Source: JACRBK01 sp964427955 (lineage in GTDB: Bacteria; Chloroflexota; Anaerolineae; Aggregatilineales; Aggregatilineaceae). From it: a stretch of DNA of 7,811 nt. Position numbers and translations under genes: made by a program. Position 1 is the first letter of the stretch, and every line of letters starts with the position of its first letter. The stretch spans positions 1-7,811 of the forward strand of contig CAYRWY010000289.1 of NCBI GenBank assembly GCA_964427955.1, written 5' to 3'. The notes under the pieces are model-generated. The model did not search any database. It saw only the letters and a program-made list of their open reading frames with translations, and was not told the DNA's origin. Below, piece by piece: positions 1 to 7,160 of the stretch.

Positions 1-50
1 GGCGTCTCAGGGGGCAGGGCGTCACTGAGAATGACGATGTGCTTAACCAT
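1..50 (-). CDS. 5' end of a probable further GT4 glycosyltransferase (partial, cut by window edge)
   Basis: The minus strand has an ATG at 50-48 followed by 16 open codons reading MVKHIVILSDALPPET before the window ends. A beta-strand (HIVIL), a short polar turn and a PPE motif within the first 15 residues are typical of the N-terminus of GT-B family-4 glycosyltransferases, where this loop forms part of the acceptor-side Rossmann fold. It follows the 115-1224 glycosyltransferase in the same direction, 64 bases downstream, so it is probably the next gene of the same operon. No strong ribosome binding site sits directly before the ATG: GGAAA lies about 13 bases upstream and GGGGAG about 31 bases upstream. 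The family call rests on 16 residues and on context only. Confidence 0.55.
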   Translation of the reverse strand, partial: MVKHIVILSDALPPET

Positions 51-66
51 AGCTATGCGCGTTTCC

Positions 67-104
67 AGAGTGTGTTTGAATCTCCCCTAAGAATAACACA
101 CCCT
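67..104. repeat. Inverted repeat between two operon genes
   Basis: Arms at 67-76 (AGAGTGTGTT) and 95-104 (AACACACCCT) pair over ten positions, one of them a G-U wobble when read as minus-strand RNA. The loop is 18 nt and contains GGGGAG. The repeat lies in the only sizeable gap of the operon, just after the stop of the 115-1224 gene. No U-run follows the stem on the minus strand, so it does not look like a classic intrinsic terminator. A processing or stabilising hairpin, or a structure masking the SD-like loop, fits better. Its function is inferred only. Confidence 0.5.
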
Positions 105-114
105 GCCGCCGCTG

Positions 115-1224
115 TCAGGATAAAAGCTGTTGGTAAAGCTCGATCATGCGCGTGGCGACGACCGACCAGTCCTGGGTGCAGGCATAGCGGCGCCCGGCGG
201 CGCCCATCTGCGCCCGCAGCGCCGGGTCGGTGAGCAGGCGCAGGATCGCGTCGGCCAGGATCACCGCGTTGTCCTGCGGGATCAGCAGCCCGGTTTCGCC
301 GTCGCGGATGGCTTCTTCGATCCCGCTCCCCGTCGTGCCGATGACGGGCAGCCCGGCTGCGCTGGCTTCCAGAAAGACCAGCCCGAAGCCCTCGAACTTG
401 CCGCCGATGGACAGCGACGGCAGCGCGAACACGTCCGCGTTCTGGTACCAGCCCACCAGGGTTTGTTCATCGACCAGCCCCGCGAGGTGGACGCAGTCCT
501 GCAAGCCCGCGTCGTCGATCCGTCGCCGGATCATCGCCAGGTAGTCGGGATCGGTCTGGAGGCCGGTGATCACCAACTGCACGTCGGGGATCTGCGCTCG
601 GACCAGCGCCAGCGCGGCGATCAGGATATGTGTGCCCTTGCGCGCCTTGACTCCGCCCGACGCCAGCACGGTCGGTCCCCGTTTGGCGGGCGGCGGGACG
701 GGTTCTTGAAAGCGGGCGAAATGCACCCCGTTGCGAATGACCGTGAGGTCCACGCCCGGCAGCGCCTCCTGGACCTGGGCCGCCGTGTACTGGCTGACCG
801 CGACCAGGTGGGCGCGGCGGTAGACCTGGCGGTAGAGCGGGCCGCTCAGCCGCCGCCGGACGTTTTGGGGGAGATAGGTTCCATGAGCGGTCGTGACCAC
901 CGGGCGCCGCCCCGCGGTCAGGACGGAGGCCAGCGTGAACGGTTCGGCCACGGCGTGTACCAGGTCACAGTCCGCGATAGCCCGGTGTACGGCAGGCACC
1001 GCCATCAGCGAGCGCGGGAGAAACCAGCGGATCGGCGGGAAAAGCTGGGGCAGCACCGGGCGAAAGTCGGCCAACGTGACCGGCTCAGGGGGCAGCGTCT
1101 TGCCGCGCTGGGCCAGCACCACGACCTCGACCCCCTGGGCGCTGAGGGCATTGGTCAATTCCAGGGCGTAGCGTGCCCATCCGTAAAGTGTGCTTAATTC
1201 TGGTGCTAAAAATGCAATGCGCAT
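115..1224 (-). CDS. Glycosyltransferase family 4 (GT-B fold)
   Basis: This 369-residue protein has the usual length for a single GT4 enzyme. It would transfer a sugar from a nucleotide-activated donor to a growing cell-surface glycan at the cytoplasmic face of the membrane. The N-terminal Rossmann domain (about 1-175) starts MRIAFLAPEL and has a glycine/aromatic loop (YGWARY, 14-19). It ends with the RNGVHFARF linker (164-172) that precedes the donor domain in GT4 proteins. The C-terminal domain has the donor-phosphate lysine/arginine segment GGVKARKGTH (190-199) and a complete EX7E motif, E278 and E286, in FEGFGLVFLEASAAG. The start codon overlaps the upstream stop by one base (TAATG), and GGGGA lies about 7 bases upstream, so the start is well supported. 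The first 25 or so codons are less GC-rich than the rest. The donor and acceptor sugars cannot be read from the sequence. Confidence 0.93.
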   Translation of the reverse strand: MRIAFLAPELSTLYGWARYALELTNALSAQGVEVVVLAQRGKTLPPEPVTLADFRPVLPQLFPPIRWFLPRSLMAVPAVHRAIADCDLVHAVAEPFTLASVLTAGRRPVVTTAHGTYLPQNVRRRLSGPLYRQVYRRAHLVAVSQYTAAQVQEALPGVDLTVIRNGVHFARFQEPVPPPAKRGPTVLASGGVKARKGTHILIAALALVRAQIPDVQLVITGLQTDPDYLAMIRRRIDDAGLQDCVHLAGLVDEQTLVGWYQNADVFALPSLSIGGKFEGFGLVFLEASAAGLPVIGTTGSGIEEAIRDGETGLLIPQDNAVILADAILRLLTDPALRAQMGAAGRRYACTQDWSVVATRMIELYQQLLS

Positions 1225-1800
1225 TAGTGTTCCCCAAGAAACTCCCGAATACGTGACGCCCGCGCTTGCCAGGTATAGTGCTGCACGTCCTGTTGTGCCT
1301 GCTGACTCAGCCGCAAGCAGAGATCGCGATCCTCATAGAGTCGCCGAATTGCCCCAGCCAGTGCTGTGACATCGCCCGGCGGAACCAGGAGTGCCGACAC
1401 GTCATTATATACGACTTCGGCTGTGCTTGGCAGATCGGATGCCAGCACCACACAGCCTGCCGCCATATATTCAAACAGTTTAAGAGCTGAAGCATAATAG
1501 GCGAAATGCTCCGTCCAGGGCAGCGGCAGCGTGCCTACATCTAGCGCTGCCAAGTAGCGCGGCACGACCTCCGGGCTGACCTGACCCACTGTGTGAAGCC
1601 GCGCTAAGGGCAACCCACACTCGCTCCACAGCGAGCGTATCTCTGCAATGCCTGATTCAGGTCCACCAACCAGTAACATATCAATGGCTGCTCCAGTTTG
1701 CGTAACTTCTGCGATGGCCTTAACCACGCTGTCTAGACCTTTTGACATATTCATCGTATGCAGCCGTCCCACATAACCCACCAGGAAGGCGTCAAGCGGG
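1150..1800. other. Lower-GC mosaic tract spanning a gene junction
   Basis: Hand counts over 60-base blocks give about 47-67% GC here (for example about 53% at 1381-1440, 47% at 1441-1500 and 50% at 1681-1740). Flanking blocks give about 72-77% (1081-1140, 1801-1860, 2521-2580). The tract covers roughly the last 190 codons of the dual glycosyltransferase gene and the first 25 codons of the next gene. Both reading frames stay intact across it. Its boundary near 1760-1800 falls where the donor-binding Rossmann domain begins. Import by homologous recombination is inferred from composition alone. Confidence 0.5.
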
Positions 1801-3461
1801 AGGCTCAAAGCCGTGCGCGCGGCAGCCTGGTTTGGCACGTGCTCGAAACGGGCCGCCCGCACGCCGTCGTGAGCTACCAGGACCCGCGTCGCACCCAGCG
1901 CCCGCATCTTTTCGGCCAGGTGCGCCGTAATCGGGACGACGTAAGCGTGCCGGACCAGAAAGCCTTGCAGCCGCCGTCCGGGGGCCGACTGGTGGACCTG
2001 GTGTACCTCGTACACCAGCCGGGTGCGCGGGCGGGTCAGTCTGAGCGCCGCCCCTAAGAACAGGTCGCGCGTGTACAGCACGTCCACCCGGCGCGGCAGC
2101 AGCCAGCCGATCAGCGCCAGCAGGTACGTGAAGGTCTGAAGCAAAAATGCGGCGCTGTAGCGCGGGAACAGCGGCAGCAGATCGAGGCAGGGCAGGCGGC
2201 GAAAATCGAAATTCTGCGCGATCCCATAGTGTTCCCACAGCGAGCCGATGTTCGCCATCTCGGGCGTGTTGACCCGGCGCGGCGTGACCAGCGTGACCTC
2301 ATCACCGTTGTCGGCCAGGGCTTCGCACATCTGCGCGATTTGCAGCCCGTGCGCCTTTTCGGTCGGCAGGCGGTTGTTGGCGACGTAGACCAGCCGTTTT
2401 TTCGCCGGAGAAGTCTTGATCAGTGCCGCCATCCGCTCCATCAGTCCCTCCAGGGCGTGAGCCGCCAGGGCACGCTCGCGCAGTTGAGCGCCCAACGCGA
2501 TCCGCTCCTGCGGCGGCATGGCCAGCAGCCGGGCCAGGCGATCCGCCAGGTCGTCGTCGCGGGCGTCGTCGGGCAGGTAGAGCAGATCGGCGTCGTCGCC
2601 CAGCAGCGGCAGAAAGTCGGCATTCGTCACCAGGGTGGGCTTGCCCGCGATCATCCCTTCCAGCGCGGACTTGTCGAACAATCCCGGCGGGCTGAGGTTG
2701 ATGGTGATCGCGCTCTGGCGCAGCCGGGCTGCCACCCCGGCGTGAGGAAGCGGGCCGGTGAATTCGACGCTGGGTGCGGGATCGAGCTGCCGCGCGAGAG
2801 CTTCCAACTGGGCGCGGTAGCCCGGCTCGTTCTCCACCGGTCCTCCGGCCAGCACCACGCGGAACGGTGGCAGATCGCCGCGGGCCATCGCCTGTGAAGC
2901 CGCGCGGATCAGTTTATCCTGGCGCTTGATGTGAGCCAGCCGTGCTACCAGGATGATCTCCGGCGGGGTGTTTTCGGCTTCGACGGAAGCAAACAGGCTG
3001 GTATCGACGCCGTGCCCCATCACCGTGAGCTTGTCCGTGGGGAGGGGATAGCTGTGGGGGGACGCGGTCAGAATCCGGGTTGCCAGGCGGTTGGCCACGC
3101 GCAGTTCCGGGCTGATCTGCCGGTGGGTGTACCAGAACAGCAGCGGCTTGTGGTGGAGCCGGGTCCACGGTGCGGCAAACAGCACGTAGCGCGGGATCAT
3201 GTGGCAGAGCACGGCGTCGGCCCGCGGCGTCAGGGTGCGCAGCAGCCGGACGAATTTCCGCGCCTGCGCCAGCCGTCCCGTGCCGGATTCTTTGCCCATG
3301 CTGTACGCCGTCACGTTGGGCGGCAGGGCCGGATGGGCGGTTTCCTGGCAGATGATGTCCAGGTGATCCAGCCGCGCGGCCAGGGTTTCTACCCAGCGCA
3401 TGACGAACCCGACGTGATCGTCTTGCGGATCGAGCTTACGAGTGATCAGCAGCCAGCGCAT
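1224..3461 (-). CDS. Dual-module glycosyltransferase: two GT4-like GT-B units fused in one chain
   Basis: At 745 residues this is about twice the GT4 length and contains two GT-B modules. Module 1 (about 1-350) starts MRWLLITRKLD. It has the interdomain GHGVDTSLF segment (149-157), the donor-site ARLAHIKRQDKL (173-184), and FDKSALEGMIAGKP (262-275), where E268 is kept but the first glutamate of EX7E is replaced (G260). Module 2 (about 356-745) starts RLVYVANNRLPTEKAHG. It has a hydrophobic stretch at 437-455, HDGVRAARF (531-539), YVGRLHTMNMSKGLD (563-577), and SALKLFEYMAAG (658-669) with E664; its first EX7E position is also not glutamate (Y656). The linker KTSPAKK is very short and no internal start or frame break is visible. 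The ATG overlaps the upstream TGA by one base (TGATG), with GGGAGG 8 bases upstream. Two sequential transfers by one polypeptide are likely but inferred; one module could be non-catalytic. Confidence 0.9.
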   Translation of the reverse strand: MRWLLITRKLDPQDDHVGFVMRWVETLAARLDHLDIICQETAHPALPPNVTAYSMGKESGTGRLAQARKFVRLLRTLTPRADAVLCHMIPRYVLFAAPWTRLHHKPLLFWYTHRQISPELRVANRLATRILTASPHSYPLPTDKLTVMGHGVDTSLFASVEAENTPPEIILVARLAHIKRQDKLIRAASQAMARGDLPPFRVVLAGGPVENEPGYRAQLEALARQLDPAPSVEFTGPLPHAGVAARLRQSAITINLSPPGLFDKSALEGMIAGKPTLVTNADFLPLLGDDADLLYLPDDARDDDLADRLARLLAMPPQERIALGAQLRERALAAHALEGLMERMAALIKTSPAKKRLVYVANNRLPTEKAHGLQIAQMCEALADNGDEVTLVTPRRVNTPEMANIGSLWEHYGIAQNFDFRRLPCLDLLPLFPRYSAAFLLQTFTYLLALIGWLLPRRVDVLYTRDLFLGAALRLTRPRTRLVYEVHQVHQSAPGRRLQGFLVRHAYVVPITAHLAEKMRALGATRVLVAHDGVRAARFEHVPNQAAARTALSLPLDAFLVGYVGRLHTMNMSKGLDSVVKAIAEVTQTGAAIDMLLVGGPESGIAEIRSLWSECGLPLARLHTVGQVSPEVVPRYLAALDVGTLPLPWTEHFAYYASALKLFEYMAAGCVVLASDLPSTAEVVYNDVSALLVPPGDVTALAGAIRRLYEDRDLCLRLSQQAQQDVQHYTWQARASRIREFLGEH

Positions 3462-4618
3462 CAGGACGACCTCCCGCGTGCCAGAGCGAGCGTGACCCGG
3501 TACGTCTCCACGACGCGTTCGACCTGGCGCTCGTAATCGAAGCGTTCCAGCACATCCCGCTGCCCAGCAGCGCCCATCGCCCGCGCGCGAGCCGGCTCGT
3601 CGAGTAGTTCCAGCACAGCGGCGGCGAGCGCCTGCGCGGTGTGGGGGGTGAGCCGCCCTGTCACGCCGTCCCGGACGACCTCGTCCGCGCCCAGGTGATC
3701 GGTCGAAACCACCGGCACACCCGCCGCTAACGCTTCCATCAGGACGCGCGCCACGCCTTCGTAGCGTGAGCTGTGCACGTAGAGACTCGCGATCTGGTAG
3801 TAAGCCGGGAGCTGTTCGTGCGGCACCCGCCCGGCGAAAAGGACTCCGGCTGCCGTCGCGCGCTGCACGAACTGGGGCCGCGTGCTGAAATCTCCGGCGA
3901 GCACTAGTTTTGTCTCAGGCCGGGCGGCCTGGACCAGCCGGTAAGCGTCGAGCAGCAGATCGACATGTTTGAATTCCGCCGGAAATCCTACCCAGAGCAG
4001 CATCGGGGCGTCCGCCGCTATCCCTAATTTCGCACGGAGGGCAATCCGTTCGGCTTCCGGCACCGGCGGGGCGAAGCGATTGACCGGGGTAGGCGCTGTC
4101 AACACCAGGACGCGCTCCGGCGGCACCCCGCGCTTGACGTAGATCGCCTTTTCACGTTCCGAGAGCACGCGGTTGGTATCGGCCTGCTTGATGGTGAAAC
4201 CGGCCAGGGTGTAAAGCAGCCGGTTCCGCAGCGGGCGCTCGGCCAGCCAGTCGGGATTCTCGAAAAAATGGCTGTGGCTCTGCACGTTGAGCGGCAGCTT
4301 GAAGCGCCATTTCAACAGGGTCCCGACGAACCCGGTCGCGAAGGGGTCCTGCGTCGTCACCACGTCCGCCGGGTGCGCGCGCTGCAAGCGGGCGGCCAGC
4401 CGGTACGCCTGCCAGGGAAAGAGCACCGGGCGGGTGTTGGTGGGATAGACGGTCAGGTGATCGGAAAACTGCTGGACGGTCTTGGGCTGTGACGCCGGGT
4501 TGTAGGTGACGATCACCAGTTCCCCGATCCGCCGCGCGTATTCCATGTGCCGCTGGATGGTGTTGCCATGCGGATCGCCGAGCAGGCTGGCGTCCAGGCT
4601 GATCATCAGGACTCGCAT
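3461..4618 (-). CDS. Glycosyltransferase family 4 (GT-B fold)
   Basis: This is a 385-residue single GT4 enzyme. The N-terminal domain starts MRVLMISLDASLLGDPHGN and includes TTQDPFATG (88-96) and QSHSHFFE (113-120), patterns typical of acceptor-side domains in polysaccharide GT4 proteins. The C-terminal domain has LWVGFPAEFKHVDLLLDA (208-225, K217), LVLAGD (238-243) and a full EX7E motif, E287 and E295, in RYEGVARVLMEALAAG. An upstream in-frame ATG at 4663 exists but would overlap the preceding gene by 58 bases. The ATG at 4618 gives the usual N-terminus and has GGAG 5 bases upstream, inside the end of the preceding gene (13-base overlap). A second ATG at 4606 (Met5) would form a TGATG overlap like the two downstream junctions and is a possible alternative. 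It probably adds one sugar of the repeat unit; specificity is unknown. Confidence 0.93.
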   Translation of the reverse strand: MRVLMISLDASLLGDPHGNTIQRHMEYARRIGELVIVTYNPASQPKTVQQFSDHLTVYPTNTRPVLFPWQAYRLAARLQRAHPADVVTTQDPFATGFVGTLLKWRFKLPLNVQSHSHFFENPDWLAERPLRNRLLYTLAGFTIKQADTNRVLSEREKAIYVKRGVPPERVLVLTAPTPVNRFAPPVPEAERIALRAKLGIAADAPMLLWVGFPAEFKHVDLLLDAYRLVQAARPETKLVLAGDFSTRPQFVQRATAAGVLFAGRVPHEQLPAYYQIASLYVHSSRYEGVARVLMEALAAGVPVVSTDHLGADEVVRDGVTGRLTPHTAQALAAAVLELLDEPARARAMGAAGQRDVLERFDYERQVERVVETYRVTLALARGRSS

Positions 4619-5739
4619 AAGCTCTCCAGCAGGTGCAGGGTGGTGTTGACCATTGTCTCCCATTGGAAACGTTCCAGTCCTTCGGCGGTGTGGGCGGCCA
4701 ACCGCGCGCGCGTGTCGCCCGCGAACGCCGCCCGCAGCGTCTCGACCAGGGCGTCGGGATCGACGTAAGGCACCAGCAGCCCGTTGACACCGTGCGTGAC
4801 CACCTCGGGATTGCCGCCTTTGTCGCTGGCGATCACCGGGGTTCCCGCCAGCAGGGATTCGAGCAGGGTGTGGGACAGCCCTTCGTAACCTGAATAGAGG
4901 ACCGTGTAATCAACCGCCCGATAATAGACCGCCAGGGTCTTACGCGGCACCCGTCCCAAAAAAGTTACCCGGTTTGTCAAAGATTCGGTTTCCGCCAACG
5001 CCCGCAGCCGGGTTTCTTCCGGCCCATCTCCGGCGACGATCAGCCGCACGCCGGGCAGACGTTGGAGCGCCCGGATCAGGTGATCGATCCCTTTCCAGGC
5101 GGTCAGCCGGGCCGGAGCCAACAGCAGCGGACCGGCGTCCAGCTTCAAGGCCGCGCGGGCTTCAGCGGGACTGAGCGTGCTGGCGGCGGCTTCCGGTTCC
5201 AGGGCGTTGTAGATCACCTGCACGCGCTCCGGCGCCGCGCCCCACCCGATCACCATGTCGCGCAGGTAGCGACTCGGCACGATCACCCGGTCCATGCGCC
5301 GTACTTCGCGTGCCCGCAGGGCCTGGATCAGCCGCACGCGGTTGGCATAGCGCCCGGTCTGGAATGCGTCGATGTCTTCGGTGGGCGGAATCCAGCCCTT
5401 GTTGACGGCGCGCTCCCAGGCCAGGTCGCCCACCACCTTGAGCACGCGCGGTCGGCCACGCCCCCCGTACAGCGGCAATCCCAGGCTGTTGACGAAGACC
5501 AGGTCGGCGCGGTTCATCTCCTCACGGGCGGCACAGGCGTAATCCAGCATCCGCACGGGCAGGGCGCGGCGGGGAATGCGGTGGACGGGATAAGGATAGC
5601 CCTCGGTCGATGGGTCCCCAAACGCCAGCACGCGGACGGTGTGTCCGCGTGCCAGAATTTCGGGGAGCAGACGGTACAGGTAGGTAGCAGGCCCACCTGG
5701 CTCCGGGTGAAAGATGCCGGAAGCGACGAAAAGGCGCAT
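4606..5739 (-). CDS. Glycosyltransferase family 4 (GT-B fold)
   Basis: This 377-residue protein begins MRLFVASGIFHPEPGGPATY, with the glycine-rich GGPATY loop typical of the N-terminal Rossmann domain of GT4 enzymes that act on undecaprenyl-linked or surface glycans. Later landmarks are KVVGDLAWERA (101-111), VPSRYLRDMV (154-163), the linker VIYNALEP (175-182), the donor-binding ARLTAWKGIDHLI (210-222; R211, K216), AGDGPEE (236-242) and a perfect EX7E, E286 and E294, in YEGLSHTLLESLLAG. A longer frame from an ATG at 5814 would run 74 bases into the dehydrogenase gene. I prefer the ATG at 5739, which lies one base after the dehydrogenase stop and gives a normal N-terminus. No clear Shine-Dalgarno precedes it, so translation probably depends on reinitiation from the dehydrogenase. 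The sugar specificity cannot be read. Confidence 0.93.
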   Translation of the reverse strand: MRLFVASGIFHPEPGGPATYLYRLLPEILARGHTVRVLAFGDPSTEGYPYPVHRIPRRALPVRMLDYACAAREEMNRADLVFVNSLGLPLYGGRGRPRVLKVVGDLAWERAVNKGWIPPTEDIDAFQTGRYANRVRLIQALRAREVRRMDRVIVPSRYLRDMVIGWGAAPERVQVIYNALEPEAAASTLSPAEARAALKLDAGPLLLAPARLTAWKGIDHLIRALQRLPGVRLIVAGDGPEETRLRALAETESLTNRVTFLGRVPRKTLAVYYRAVDYTVLYSGYEGLSHTLLESLLAGTPVIASDKGGNPEVVTHGVNGLLVPYVDPDALVETLRAAFAGDTRARLAAHTAEGLERFQWETMVNTTLHLLESLCES

Positions 5740-5740
5740 C

Positions 5741-7072
5741 TTACAGCCGCACGACGCGCGCTTTACCCTGGCGGCCTTTGGTTTTGTTGCGCGTATCGAC
5801 CACCAGTTTGGCATTCGCCAGAATGAAATCGATATCGTAGGTCGAGTGGTCGGTCACGATGACGACGCAGTCCTGCGCCGCCAGCCATTGCGCCGTGATT
5901 TCCGAGCTTTGGGCCAGCCGGTTGCCGGAGAAGCGCACCTGCGGCGTGTAGGGATCGTTGAAGGTGACGTGCGCGCCCTTCTGTTCGAGCAGTTCGTAGA
6001 TGTCCAGGGCGGGCGATTCGCGCAGATCGTCGATGTCGCGCTTGTAGGCCATGCCCAGGATCGCGATTTTGGCGCCTTTCAGCGCTTTGCCGTCGTCGTT
6101 GAGCGCATTCATCACCAGGGTGACCACGTAGTAGGGCATCGAGGTGTTGATCTCGCTGGCGAGTTCGATGAAGCGCGCGGTGTAGTTCAGCGAGCGCAGC
6201 TTCCAACTGAGGTAGAGCGGATCGATCGGGATGCAGTGCCCGCCCAGGCCCGGCCCCGGATAGAAGGGCATGAAGCCGAACGGCTTGCTGCTGGCCGCTT
6301 CGATCACTTCCCAGACGTCCACGCCCAGCCGGTTGCACATGATCGCCATTTCGTTGACCAACCCGATATTCACGGCGCGGAAGGTGTTTTCGAGCAGCTT
6401 GACCATTTCGGCGGCAGCCGTCGAAGAGACGGTGACGACGCGCTCGACCGCCGGGGCGTACAGGGTGCGGACCGCTTCCACGCAGGCCGGAGTGGCGCCG
6501 CCGACTACTTTGGGGGTGTTGCGCACGCCGTAGGTGGGGTTGCCGGGATCGACCCGTTCCGGAGAGAACGCCACGAAAGCATCTTCGCCAATCTTCAACC
6601 CTTTGCCTGCCAGGCGGGGGATGATGACTTCGTCGGTCGTGCCGGGATAGGTCGTGCTCTCCAGCACCACTAACATGCCAGGGTGACAGATCTTTTCCAC
6701 TTCGTCAGCAGCGGCAATGACGAAGCTCATGTCTGGGTCTTTGGTCTTGAGGAGCGGGGTCGGCACGCAGATGCTCACCACGTCTACCTCGCGCAGGGCC
6801 TCGAAGGAAGAGGTGGCACGCATGTGCCCGCTCTGAACCAGCGGGGCGAGCCATTCCGTCGGCACGTCGGGGATGTAGCTCACGCCGGCATTCAGCTTAT
6901 CAACTTTGTCTTGAAGAATGTCTACGCCCACGACGTGGTAGCCGACCCGCGCAAATTCCACGGCGAGCGGCAGCCCGACGTACCCCATCCCGATCACGCC
7001 GATTTTGGCCGTGCGGTTGTTCAAACGATCAAGAAGTTGCTTTTTATAGTCGGTCATGGCTCCATTCACCAT
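5741..7072 (-). CDS. Nucleotide-sugar dehydrogenase, WbpA-like (UDP-N-acetylhexosamine 6-dehydrogenase)
   Basis: This 443-residue cytoplasmic enzyme matches the UDP-glucose/UDP-GlcNAc/UDP-ManNAc dehydrogenase family, which oxidises C6 of a UDP-sugar to a carboxylate in two NAD-dependent steps. The NAD-binding Rossmann motif is IGVIGMGYVGLPLA (24-37). Next come ICVPTPL (101-107), STTYPGTT (139-146), FSPERVDPGNP (169-179), the helix with K225 and N229 (EMVKLLENT), and GPGLGGHCIPIDP (273-285) with catalytic Cys280. The C-terminal domain contains GMAYKRDIDDLRESPA (340-355). SPERVDPGN and GGHCIPIDP point to the UDP-GlcNAc/UDP-ManNAc branch rather than UDP-glucose dehydrogenase, which usually has GGSCFPKD. 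It is the first gene of the operon and would supply a UDP-hexosaminuronic acid to the glycosyltransferases. Met6 (7057) is an equally possible start; neither ATG has a well-spaced Shine-Dalgarno. The exact substrate is inferred. Confidence 0.95.
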   Translation of the reverse strand: MVNGAMTDYKKQLLDRLNNRTAKIGVIGMGYVGLPLAVEFARVGYHVVGVDILQDKVDKLNAGVSYIPDVPTEWLAPLVQSGHMRATSSFEALREVDVVSICVPTPLLKTKDPDMSFVIAAADEVEKICHPGMLVVLESTTYPGTTDEVIIPRLAGKGLKIGEDAFVAFSPERVDPGNPTYGVRNTPKVVGGATPACVEAVRTLYAPAVERVVTVSSTAAAEMVKLLENTFRAVNIGLVNEMAIMCNRLGVDVWEVIEAASSKPFGFMPFYPGPGLGGHCIPIDPLYLSWKLRSLNYTARFIELASEINTSMPYYVVTLVMNALNDDGKALKGAKIAILGMAYKRDIDDLRESPALDIYELLEQKGAHVTFNDPYTPQVRFSGNRLAQSSEITAQWLAAQDCVVIVTDHSTYDIDFILANAKLVVDTRNKTKGRQGKARVVRL

Positions 7073-7088
7073 AGTGCGTCTGAGAAGG

Positions 7089-7106
7089 GAGAGAAGCGCC
7101 TCTCTC
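7089..7106. repeat. Leader hairpin of the glycan operon
   Basis: Read on the minus strand, GAGAGAG and TTCTCTC pair around a GCGC loop, giving a 7-bp stem with one G-U wobble. It lies 16 bases upstream of the dehydrogenase ATG and about 10 bases after the expected transcription start, so it would form near the 5' end of the operon mRNA. It could protect the message, or hide the purine-rich GAGAGAGG that is the only Shine-Dalgarno-like element in the leader. The structure is visible in the sequence; the role is inferred. Confidence 0.45.
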
Positions 7107-7120
7107 TAGTGTGGGAGCGA

Positions 7121-7149
7121 ATTATAGCCCGCGCCTCATCTCTCGCCAA
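7121..7149 (-). promoter_or_regulatory. Sigma70-type promoter of the glycan operon
   Basis: On the minus strand there is a perfect TATAAT at 7126-7121, with TTGGCG (4 of 6 matches to TTGACA) at 7149-7144 and a spacer of exactly 17 bases. Transcription would begin near 7114, leaving a leader of about 42 bases before the ATG at 7072. It is the only strong promoter-like arrangement I see for the minus-strand genes, which are otherwise packed without gaps. Confidence 0.65.
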
Positions 7150-7160
7150 TGACGTTTGGC
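7145..7160. promoter_or_regulatory. Candidate operator: dyad overlapping the operon -35
   Basis: GCCAA at 7145-7149 and TTGGC at 7156-7160 form a perfect 5-6-5 dyad around TGACGT. The left half occupies five of the six -35 bases of the operon promoter, so a protein bound here would be expected to block RNA polymerase. It shares bases with the direct repeats at 7150-7171. No regulator gene is in the window, so the cognate protein is unknown. Confidence 0.35.

Noticed and set aside
130..1197. Long open frame on the plus strand (355 codons) opposite a glycosyltransferase
   Set aside because: It is rich in Arg, Gly, Gln, Asp and His without domain-like patterns, and lies antisense to a gene with full GT4 motifs. 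Long antisense frames are expected at this GC content.
2229..2897. 222-codon plus-strand frame opposite the dual glycosyltransferase
   Set aside because: Gln/Arg/Gly/Val-rich antisense shadow without domain features.
4619..4663. Fifteen-residue N-terminal extension of the 3461-4618 glycosyltransferase
   Set aside because: It would lie wholly within the preceding gene and adds a Pro/His-rich segment before a normal GT4 N-terminus. GGAG is well placed for the ATG at 4618.
5714..6673. 319-codon plus-strand frame opposite the dehydrogenase
   Set aside because: Antisense shadow of a highly conserved dehydrogenase; its composition is Asp/His/Arg/Val-heavy with no recognisable motif and no credible ribosome binding site.
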